Source: Nansenia antarctica (taxonomy: Eukaryota; Chordata; Actinopteri; Argentiniformes; Microstomatidae). Taken from it: a stretch of DNA of 64,000 nt. This document shows, one piece after another, positions 34,401 through 46,400 of the stretch. The stretch covers positions 15,590,434-15,654,433 of the forward strand of contig OZ022351.1 of NCBI GenBank assembly GCA_963989245.1, given 5' to 3'. A program made the position numbers and the translations under genes. The stretch's first letter is position 1. Each line of letters opens with the position of its first letter. The notes beneath the pieces are model-generated. The model saw only the letters and a list, made by a program, of their open reading frames with translations, did no database searches and was not told where the DNA came from.

Positions 34401-37400
34401 TCAGTTTCCTGTTCCCAATCTGAGCATATTGATTGAGGCGATGATGATCTATACCCCATCACTATCGGTGAAGATTCATATAGTAGGCTGTACTGGGGCA
34501 CTGGTGAGTCTGGTGATAAAGATCTGTACTCATTTAGAGACGACGTTGATTCAGGAGATTCTGCTCTGTCCTCACTTGATAACATCTCCGAAATCAAAGG
34601 AGCGTATTCTGTGTCTGAAGTCACAGATTCAGGAGATGATGATCTATATCCAGCAACACCTGTAAAAGACTCAGGTAATGCCGGTCTAAACTCAGGTACA
34701 GGTGAGTCAGGTGAAAGTGGTCTATGTTCATTGACTGATGCTGTAGATTCAGGTGATGACGGTCTATCCTCAAAAAGCAGCGGGAATAATTCACTATCCA
34801 ATTCCATATCTGACCATGCTGATTCGGGAGATGATGATCTATATCCAAATAAGTAAATAACAGACTCTTGTAATGCCTGCCTAAACTCAGGTATGGGAGA
34901 GTCTGGTGATAAGGCTCTGTACTCATTCACTGATGCTGTAGATTCAGGAGATGAGGCTCTTATATCTGCCATCAACATCAATGACTCAGGTGACATGGGT
35001 CTGTAGTCAGGTGAGGACTCAGGAGATAGAGGTCTATCCTCTGTATATGATATGAATGATTCTGGTGAGTCTGGTCTTTGCTCAATGCAAAAGGCTTCAA
35101 ATGTCAAGAGGGCAAATTCAATATCTGAAGCAATTGATTCAGGTGATGATGATCTATATCCTGTCACGACTGAAGTTGATTCATATTGTCTAAACTCAGG
35201 TATAGGTGAGTCAGGTGATAGAGCCCTGTATTCATCTACAGACGCTACTGAATCAGGTGATGAGGGTCTACCTTCATAGAATAATGATGCTAATGACACA
35301 CTCCCATATTCTACATCTGAACATACTGATTCAGGTGATGATGATCTATATCCAGTAACACCTGTAAAAGACTCAGGTAATGCCGGTCTAAACTCAGGTA
35401 CAGGTGAGTCAGGTGAGAGAGCCCTGAATTCATCTACAGACGCTACTGAATCAGGTGATGATGGTCTATCCTCAAAAAGGATTGATAAGAATAACTCAGT
35501 TTCCTGTTCCCAATCTGAGCATATTGATTGAGGCGATGATGATCTATACCCCATCACTATCGGTATAGATTCATATAGTCGGCTGTACTGGGGCACTGGT
35601 GAGTCTGGTGATAAAGATCTGTACTCATTTACAGACGACGTTGATTCAGGAGATTCTGCTCTATCCTCACTTGATAACATCTCAGAAATCAAAGGAGCGT
35701 ATTCTGTGTCTGAAGTCACAGATTCAGGAGAAGATGATCTATATCCAGTAACACCTGTAAAAGACTCAGGTAATGCCGGTCTAAACTCAGGTACAGGTGA
35801 GTCAGGTGATAAGGCTCTGTACTCATTCACTGATGCTGTAGATTCAGGAGATGAGGCTCTTAATATTTCTGCCATCAACATCAATGACTCAGGTGACATG
35901 GGTCTGTAGTCAGGTAAGGACTCAGGAGATAGAGGTCTATCCTCTGTATCTGATATGAATGATTCTGGTGAGTCTGGTCTTTGCTCAATGCAAAAGGCTT
36001 CAAATGTCAAGAGGGCAAATTCAATATCTGAAGCAATTGATTCAGGTGATGATGATCTATATCCTGTCACGACTGAAGTTGTTTCACACTGTCTAAACTC
36101 AGGTACAGGTGAGTCAGGTGAGAGAGCACTGAATTCATCTACAGACGCTACTGAATCAGGTGATCCTGGTCTACCTTCATAGAATAATGATGCTAATGAC
36201 ACACTCCCATATTCTACATCTGAACATACTGATTCGGGAGAAGATGATCTATGTCCAGTAACACCTGTAAAAGACTCAGGTAATGCCAGTCGAAACTCAG
36301 GTACAGGTGAGTCAGGTGAGAGAGCCCTGAATTCATCTACAGACGCTACTGAATCAGGTGATGAGGGTCTATCCTCAAAAAGCATTGATAAGAATAACTC
36401 AGTTTCCTGTTCCCAATCTGAGCATATTGATTCAGGTGATGATGATCGATACCACATCACTATCGGTATAGATTCATGAAGTAGGCTGTACTGGGGCACT
36501 GGTGAGTCTGGTGATAAAGATCTGTACTCATTGACAGACGACGTTGATTCAGGAGATTCTGCTCTGTCCTCACTTGATAACATCTCCGAAATCAAAGGAG
36601 CGTATTCTGTGTCTGAAGTCACAGATTCAGGAGAAGATGATCTATATTCAGTAACACCTGTAAAAGACTCAGGTAATGCCAGCCTAAACTCAGGTACAGG
36701 TGAGTCAGGTGATAAGGCTCTGTACTCATTCACTGATGCTGTAGATTCAGGAGATGAGGCTCTTAATATATCTGCCATCAACATCAATGACTCAGGTGAC
36801 AAGGGTCTGTAGTCAGGTACGGACTCAGGAGATAGAGGTCTATCCTCTGTATCTGATATGAATGATTCTGGTGAGTCTGGTCTTTGCTCAATGCAAAAGG
36901 CTTCAAATGTCAAGAGGGCAAATTCAATATCTGAAGCAATTGATTCAGGTGATGATGATCTATATCCTGTCACGACTGAAGTTGTTTCACAATGTCTAAA
37001 CTCAGGTACAGGTGAGTCAGGTGAGAGAGCCCTGAATTCATCTACAGACGCTACTGAATCAGGTGATCCTGGTCTACCTTCATAGAATAATGACGCTAAT
37101 GACACACTCCCATATTCTACATCTGAACATACTGATTCAGGTGATGATGATCTATATCCAGTAACACCTGTAAAAGACTCAGGTAATGCCGGTCTAAACT
37201 CAGGTACAGGTGAGTCAGGTGAGAGAGCACTGAATTCATCTACAGATGCTACTGAATCAGGTGATGAGGGTCTATCCTCAAAAAGCATTGATAAGAATAA
37301 CTCTGTTTCCAGTTCCCAATCTGAGCATATTGATTCAGGTGATGGTGATCGATACCCCATCACTATCGGTGTAGATTCATATAGTCGGCTGTACTGGGGC

Positions 37401-40400
37401 ACTGGTGAGTCTGGTGATAAAGATCTGTACTCATTGACAGACGACGTTGATTCAGGAGATTCTGCTCTGTCCTCACTTGATAACATCTCAGAAATCAAAG
37501 GAGCGCATTCTGTGTCTGAAGTCACAGATTCAGGTGATGATGATCTATATCCAGCAACACCTGTAAAAGACTCAGGTAATGCCAGTCTAAACTCAGGTAC
37601 AGGTGAGTCAGGTGATAAGGCTCTGTACTCATTCACTGATGCTGTAGATTCAGGAGATGAGGCTCTTAATATTTCTGCCATCAACATCAATGACTCAGGT
37701 GACAAGGGTCTGTAGTCAGGTAAGGACTCAGGAGATAGAGGTCTATCCTCTGTATCTGATATGAATGATTCTGGTGAGTCTGGTCTTTGCTCAATGCAAA
37801 AGGCTTCAAATAGGGCAATTTCAATATCTGAAGCAATTGATTCAGGTGATGATGATCTATATCCTGTGGAGATAGCAGACTCAGGTAAAGCCTGTTTGAA
37901 TTCAGGAATAGGTGAGTCAGGTGATAGGGGCCTGAATTCATCTACAGATGCTACTGAACCAGGAGAAGATGCTCTACGTTCCTTAGCCACACATGTTGAG
38001 TCAAATATCTCCACCTCAGTATCTGATACTGATTCAGGTGATGATGATCTATATCCAGTAACACCTGTAAAAGACTCAGGTAATGCCGGTCTAAACTCAG
38101 GTACAGGTGAGTCAGGTGATAGAGCCCTGAATTCATCTACAGACGCTACTGAATCAGGTGATGAGGGTCTATCCTCAAAAAGGATTGATAAGAATAACTC
38201 AGTTTCCTGTTCCCAATCTGAGCATATTGATTGAGGCGATGATGATCTATACCCCATCACTATCGGTATAGATTCATATAGTAGGCTGTACTGGGGCACT
38301 GGTGAGTCTGGTGATAAAGATCTGTACTCATTTACAGACGACGTTGATTCAGGAGATTCTGCTCTGTCCTCACTTGATAACATCTCAGAAATCAAAGGAG
38401 CGTATTCTGTGTCTGAAGTCACAGATTCAGGAGATGATGATCTATATCCAGCAACACCTGTAAAAGACTCAGGTAATGCCAGCCTAAACTCAGGTACAGG
38501 TGAGTCAGGTGAGAGAGCACTGAATTCATCTACAGACGCTACTGAGTCAGGTGATCCTGGTCTACCTTCATAGAATAATGATGCTAATGACACACTCCCA
38601 TATTCTACATCTGAACATACTGATTCGGGAGAAGATGATCTATATCCAGTAACACCTGTAAAAGACTCAGGTAATGCCGGTCTAAACTCAGGTACAGGTG
38701 AGTCTGGTGATAAGGCTCTGTACTCATTCACTGATGCTGTAGATCCAGGAGATGAGGCTCTTAATATTTCTGCCATCAACATCAATGACTCAGGTGACAT
38801 GGGTCTGTAGTCAGGTAAGGACTCAGGAGATAGAGGTCTATCCTCTGTATCTGATATGAATGATTCTGGTGAGTCTGGTCTTTGCTCAATGCAAAAGGCT
38901 TCAAATAGGGCAATTTCAATATCTGAAGCAATTGATTCAGGTGATGATGATCTATATCCTGTTGAAATAGCAGACTCAGGTAAAGCCTGTTTAAATTCAG
39001 GAATAGGTGAGTCAGGTGATAGGGGCCTGAATTCATCTACAGATGCTACTGAACCAGGAGAAGATGCTCTACGTTCCTTAGCCACACATGTTGAGTCAAA
39101 TATCTCCACCTCGGTATCTGATACTGATTCAGGTGATGTTGATCTATAAAATGACTGAAGAGCATCAGGTAATGACAGTGAATATTGTGGTATGGGGGAA
39201 TCTGGGGATAGAGATCTGTATTTATCTATAGAATTCACTGACTCAGGGGAATCTGATCTCAAACCAGTCGTTAACATAAGTGACTCAGGTGATAGAGGTC
39301 TATATTCAGAGTCAGAATCAGGTGAGAGTGGTCTATCCTCAGTTGATAAGGCCTGTGAAACAGCAGGGGCTTCAGTGGAAGCAGGAACAAACTCAAAGCC
39401 AGTCTGAACATACTCTATTCTACTCCCTGCATACTCCATTACACCTGTTTTACTAGAGAAGGTTTCACCGACATACTGAGGATCATGCATTTGAGAAATC
39501 AGTTTCCATAGCTCTGCGTCATACACAAGTCTATACACTGGCACGCGTATTGCTGTTAAGGGTAATGGTGCTGTTGAGAGTGACCTTTCCCCAACATCTG
39601 ATTCTGCTGATTCAGGTGAGTCCGGTCTTTGTATAAAATCAAAGGCCTCAGAACATGAAGGTGCATATTCAATTTCTGAGGAAACTGATTCGGGTGATGA
39701 TGATCTCTTTCCACTAATCGATGTGACAAATTCATGTAATGTTTGTCCAAACTCAGGTATGGGTGAGTCAGGTGATAGCGGTCTATGTTCACTGACTGAT
39801 GCTGTTGATTCCGGAGAGGAAGGCCTAGCTTCAATGGCATATACTGGGCCAAAAATGTCAACTTCACCATCAGACACTGATTCGGGTGATGACGATCGAT
39901 TAAATGATTCAGCAGTTTCACAGACTGACAGTGAATATTGGGGAACGGGTGAATCTGGGGATAAAGATCTATATTTATCTAACGACTTCACAGACTCAGG
40001 AGAATCTGATCTTAAACCAGTCATGAAGAAGGACTCAGGTGATAGAGGTCTATATTCACACTCAGAATCTGGTGAGAGTGGTCTACCCTCAGTCGATAAG
40101 GCCTGTGAAACAGTGATGGCTTCAGTGAAAACAGGAGGGAAATCAAGTATGTCAGTCAAGTCAGTCTGAACATACTCTAATCTACTCCCTGCATACTCCA
40201 TTACACCTGTTTTACTAGATACTACATACTGAGGATCGTGTATTTGAGAGATCATCATCCGTAGATCTGCATCATACACAAGTTTATACACTGGCACTTG
40301 TATTGTTGTCAGGGGTAATACTAAACTCTGTTCATGTGCAGGAGATGTACACTTAGCTACTATTGGTTGTCCCTCAGGGCGATTCATAGTTATTTCAAAT

Positions 40401-43400
40401 GACATTGGCAGAGCATCTGCTGCTGTTGTTGTTGATGACCCAGGTGACATTGTGTCCTTGTCTGTCACAGGCTGAGTTACATTAGATGGGTCTTTAAGAG
40501 GTTTAGATTGACCAGATGCACTTGTTGGTTTGGTTACAGTAACTGCATCAACAGGCTTAGCAAGGGCTTGGTTTCCCCCCGGTGTTATTGAATCGGATTT
40601 GACTGGATTTTGTTCCATTACGGTTTTAGCTGACTCCAGAGGTAACACCTGTTTTTCACAAGGTGTTTCCACGGATTCTGGTTTTTCTAGCTTTTTCACA
40701 GCTGATCTGTCTGCAGATGGCACTTCTGCATTGCCAGGTACTGAAGGGCTCTGCTCACTTACAGGTAGAACTGATTCTGATAATTGTTTTTCAGCTGGAG
40801 CTGCTGGGCGTTGTTCAGTTTTAGGCTTTTCGTTTTTTAGTGGGCTTGATGGATTGTGTTTTGTAACAGTTTTACCTTTCTCAGGTGAATGCTGAATAAT
40901 ACCTTGTGTTGATTGAACAGATTCTGATATTACTGGGTTAGATTCAATAATAGCTGATTCAGCTGATTTCTGCTTACTTCTTACTATTTCATGTTCAAAT
41001 TGTACTGATCCACACTCATCTTTGGGTGATACAGACTTCGTAAAAATTACATCAGACACAGTTCTCTCAGGTAAAGCTGTCCCATATTCTTTTTCAAAAG
41101 GTAAAGCTTCAGGTGATGTTGATCTATAATGAGTACCTATAGACTCTAGAGACATGGGCACATATTCAGTGTCTGATGACACTGATTCTGGTGAAGACGA
41201 TCTATATCCTTTTGTTACAGTAATAGAGTGAAAGAATGCCTGTCTAAAATCAGGTACAGGTGAGTCAGGTGATAGCCGCCTATGTTCGTCGACTGATGCT
41301 GTTGATTCAGGAGATGATGATCTATCCTCAAAAAGTGATGATAGTAATGGCGTGGCTTCATATTCCGTATCTGATAGCATTGATTCAGGGGAATATAATC
41401 TACATAACGTCACCGATGCAATAGGGTCAGATCGACGATATTGTGGGATTGGAGAATCTGGTGATAAGGCTCTGTACTCATTCACTGATGCTGTAGATTC
41501 AGGAGATGAGGCTCTTATATCTGCCATCAACATCAATGACTCAGGTGACATGGGTCTGTAGTCAGGTAAGGACTCGGGAGATAGAGGTCTATCCTCTGTA
41601 TCTGATGCAGACACAACCACCCATTCATCATCAAGGTCCTCTGTATCTGATACAATGGATCTAGGTGACTCTGGTCTAAACTCAGTGACTATAGAATCAC
41701 ATATCAATGGTTCATAGTTAATATCTGATACTTCTGATTCGGGTGAGGATGATCTATATCCAACTACTGATGTAATACATTCCGGCAAAAATGGTCTAAA
41801 CTCAGGTATGGGTGAGTCAGGTGAGAGAGCCCTGTATTCATCTACAGACGCTACTGAGTCAGGTGATGAGGGTCTATCCTCACAAAGGATTGATGAGAGG
41901 AGCTCAGTTTCAAGTTCCGTATTTGACGCCACTGACTCAGGTGACAATGGCCTATAACCACTCACGAATGTCACGGTTTCAGGTAATGCCTGTCTAAAGT
42001 CAGGAACGGGAGAGTCAGGTGACAGTGGTCTGTTGTCTGTCACTGACGCGGTTGATTCAGGTGATGACGCTCTAGTTTCATCTAGATACATGTCAGGGGA
42101 GAGAGGTCTGCTCTCTGGAGGAGACTCTGACGTAACCAGCCACTGCATTGTTTCGAAAATGATAGACTCGGGTGACGACCTTCTGTCCTCGGTGTCAAAA
42201 GTGACTGTTTCGGGGGAAATGGATCTACGGTAACCGTATTCACTGTCTGGCGATGCCGGACGACCCATGTCTCCGTTGTTAGAAACCATAGGTGTTAATG
42301 GCCGTTCCTCTGTTCTTTCTGGTAACAGAAGTCTACAATCAGGAGCTCCTGGGGCACTTAAGAATCTTTGCCCCGGGGCATGAAAAGGAAACTCAGTCTC
42401 CCACTCAACCACAGGGGGCGGTAGAGGAGACAGAGGCCTAAACTGTGGAATAGGCGAATCAGGTGCGAGAAGACTGAGTTCAGTGACAGATGAAACGGAT
42501 TCGGGGGACGAAGCTCTACTCTCCGTCATCAGTATGGATGAATCTGGAGTTGAGGGGCGATACTCAGGTATAGGTGAGTCAGGTGAGAGTCGTCCCCACT
42601 TATCGGCTGATGTCACTGACTCAGGTGAAGATGATCTATCGTGCATTGAAATCTCATGTTCAGCTGTGTACTTAGATCCCGAATCTGGGGATGGGGACCT
42701 GCTTTCGGTTTCAGAAGCCATAGATTCTGGCGTCATAGGTGCACAGTCTAACATTGGCGTGGCTAATACCACTGTATCTGAACCTGGTGGCTTATGTATT
42801 GAGTCTGTATTTTGTTCACTGTTAGGTATGGTGATTTCAAATCTGTGCTCAATGCCAGATGTAACAGATTCTGCTGATCTAAGGTCAGTCACTCCACTTG
42901 AAGGCTCAGTAGTTGAGTCATGTGACACCTGTGGTGCTGCGGTGAAAATGGATTCTGATCTTGCGGACTCTAAAATCAGGGTGGCTCCCATTATGTCAGA
43001 GGTGGCTGGGGAAGTTTGAGCTGACATTGAAAAGTCCTTTTCTAATGCAATGAAGGCGGAGGCAGGGATTGAGTGACTGCTATCTATAGGTTTAACCTGA
43101 AGCTCAGTGGAGATGGAGACTGCCTGGTCAAGAGTAGGCCGGTCTATATTTATGACAGGCTCAGAGGCAGGGGGAGCATCTGCACAAACCGGTGTGGCTC
43201 TGAGAGTTCCATCTACATCATCACCTAGTCCCATTTCTGTCTGTCTAGATTCTTCACTAGATGTATCCTTGGGCTCTGTAGAATGGGATGTTAGGGCAAC
43301 ATCCTCACCCGTTGAAGCCAGTACAACCGTATCATACCCATACAGGACGCCGTAGAGCCTGAGCGATACCTCCTCGATATGTTGCTCCGTGAATACCTCT

Positions 43401-46400
43401 TGTGACGTCATCTGTTTGGGTTGAGGTACCACGCCAGAAGCCTGGGTTGGCTGAGTCAGAGGCGGTCCATGCCCAGGCTCTGCTGTAACACGGATCTTCT
43501 CAACACAGGTCTGCTCAATGGATTGATGGGTCATAACAACGGAGGTAGTAGTGGAGACATGCGTACAGTCCTCCAGGGTTTGCGACAGCTCCGCAGATAG
43601 CTCACTGAAGTCCGGCTCGGCCCGGTCGCATTCAGTCAGACTGTCCCCGAAATCGGTCAACGCGGATAACGGCCGGCTCTCGTAGAGCCGTTTTTGAGTT
43701 TTAGTCCGTGACCCTGGTGACGAAATTTTTGGCGACAACCGTTTGTCGTCGTACTCAGCTCCAGAGGAGTGCGGTGACCCTGCGCTCCCCTCAGCCCCCC
43801 CCTGTGTCCGATCCTGAGGACGTTGGACAGAGGGTGATGGTGGAGGGGTGCTCTCCATGGGCCTCTTCGGGATGGCTCCCTCACTGTAAACAGGATCTAA
43901 AACTTGAGACTGGAGATTGTAGGGGGAGGTGCGGTACAACGTGAAGATAGGACTTACGTGTTTGAGAGTGCCCACATGTAGTGACTCCGCTGCAGTGCTC
44001 TCACATCCAGTCCGAGATGTACCGTCAACAGAGCTGAGGGAGAATGACATGAAGTCAAATCATCTGATTGTATTTATTCTGTTAATAATCTGATCCACTT
44101 AACCATATCTAAACCTTTTTCAATCAATGCTCCATGCTTATAAACTAGACTTACTGTGTCGACACAAGCTCTTTTTGCAGCTTCTCTTTCTGGGTGTGTC
44201 TTAGGAGTCCTGTTGCTGACGTGTCTGTTTCGACTCGTCCTGATGTCTCTTGTAGAGATGACATGCTGGCGGAGAGGTCCTCTTCAGATACCATTGGAGG
44301 CTGCTGCCCAGACCGAGACCCTCCTGGGGTGGTGTTTGCGCGCCTGCCCGACTGGGGACTATCTATTTCCTCATGCAGGGCAGAGAAACCTGAACAGGCA
44401 CAGATATGGACTCCTGTCATCTCTCATCTTGATTATATGATTGAAAATGATGATGCAGATGGTATGACTGTATGAACACTGCGATTCACTGAAACATTGA
44501 GGATAGGAAGCTGCTAAAATCATAATCTACTGTTTCATCCAGTTGCATCATTGATGATGACTATTCTAATAGCTCTCAAAATAGTTTGCTTTGTGATCAT
44601 GATTCCATGATGGAATCAACCATTGTGCTTCAAAATAATACCTTCACTGTGATCCAGTGCTATGGTCCTCTCAATCTCTGCATAGGTATGTGACGATGTC
44701 TCCTCCTGGGTGGACTTGCTTAACTTTGTTTCAATCAGGTGGACAATGTCCATACGATTGATCTTGGTGAGCCTTTCGATCAGTGTGGTTTCTGTGGCAA
44801 AAATAAAATAAAAATGATGCAATAATATTATGCCATTATGCAATTAATGAATATTATACTTTTTATAATAACATTATACAATTATAATATGTTGGCATGG
44901 TGGATTAGTATTTCTGGGACAATGTGTGGTAGTAACCATCTCTTCAGGTTACATCTTAACTGCTCCTCCTGAGACATCTTCTGACCCTCACCACTACGTC
45001 TCCTAAAGACACCCGCTTTCCCCCCTACTGTGTCCCTAAGAACTTCTATTGCCCCCCTTGTACTGTTTCTCAGTTTCTCCAGTAATATAAACATTTTTTT
45101 TTAGTAGGCGATAATAGGGAGAGGGTTTTTCCTTCTATCAATGGCCCCGGGCCCGAGCTAGAGTACTCTTCCTGCAACGAATGGTGGACTGCTGATTCAC
45201 ATGCTTAGTATTCAAATGTATTGATTGTAAGTCGCTTTGGAATAAGGCGTCTGCTAAATGCCAAAAATGTAAATGTAAATGTAATGGTAGTAGAGGACCC
45301 CACCTGTGGTGTTTTTCCCCTCCGACCAGAACTTCAGCAGGGCATAGCTTTGGTCCTGTAGTGAGTTGGGGTTCTCAATCCTTATCAGGTTGATCCTCTC
45401 CTCGCTGAACTCCAGCTCTCGAGCCAATTCTGATGTGAATGAAATGAGAAATGAGCAAAGAGATATTCAAAGGGTTTTGAAGATGACTGTTGAGTTCATG
45501 ACTGCTGAATCCTGCAAATATATGAATGAATGGGCTTTATTGTCATTGATATAGTACAGGTACCAAACAACGAAATGTGGGAGGGGTGGCTCCCCTGGTG
45601 CTAGGAAAAAAACAACAACTAAAAAAACAAGAAGGGAAAGGAGCTGGTTTACATAAATAAAGGCTATGTACACTATCCACTATACTATACTGTACAGATA
45701 AAACACTGTGCTGTACTCTATGCTATGGCTGATTAGATATAATTATTTTGTAGACTGGACATAGACTGGACATAATCATCAAATGGAATAATTGTGGTTA
45801 ATTTAAGAAATAAATCATGTTAAATCATTTTTGATGTGTGTGATTTTATCTGTGAACACATTTAGGGAATGTGGCCACAACCGTTGAGTTGCCACAACAG
45901 CAGATAATAATATTCTCCTTGGTATCTATCTAACTCTTATTTCTCCTGAGGTGCCACTCACCTGTCCAACTGAAGCCAAGATGGTCGGCTATGATGGCCA
46001 AACGTTCCTCTTTCCTCTCAGCTTCATCCTGTGGATCTACTGTAAATACCACCACAACAGCAGGACAGCCGTGAACGAACAGGCCAGGAAAAGTCACATG
46101 GAAGAACACCTTTCGCATGCGAGCACATGAGGACAAATACTTTTCACTGGCTCTCTCGTGTCCTGTGGTACTATTGTTAACTATTTGGACATAATTTGTG
46201 GCACTGACCGACATTACAACAGTGATATCAACTGACTGTAGGGTATTATTAGCTGGTTATTCAAGTGCATGCTATTGATGTAGACTACTAAATTATCATT
46301 AGGTATACAAGCTCTACACACTGATTAAACACACCTATGTGCACATCAAAGCTCTAAACTGATTAAACACACCTATGTGCACATCAAAGCTCTAAACTGA

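Noticed and set aside
31000..43400. Many plus-strand open frames rich in SGDDDLYPVT, SGESGL and similar
   Set aside because: They are the antisense of the giant exon 2 repeats. The Ser-Pro codons happen to leave the opposite strand open; they carry no splice or start support.
43910..43957. A 48-bp intron near the start of giant exon 2 (GTAAGT to CTCCAG)
   Set aside because: The donor is good and the length keeps frame, but 48 bp is too short for a normal vertebrate intron. Continuous reading is simpler. Junction reads would settle it.
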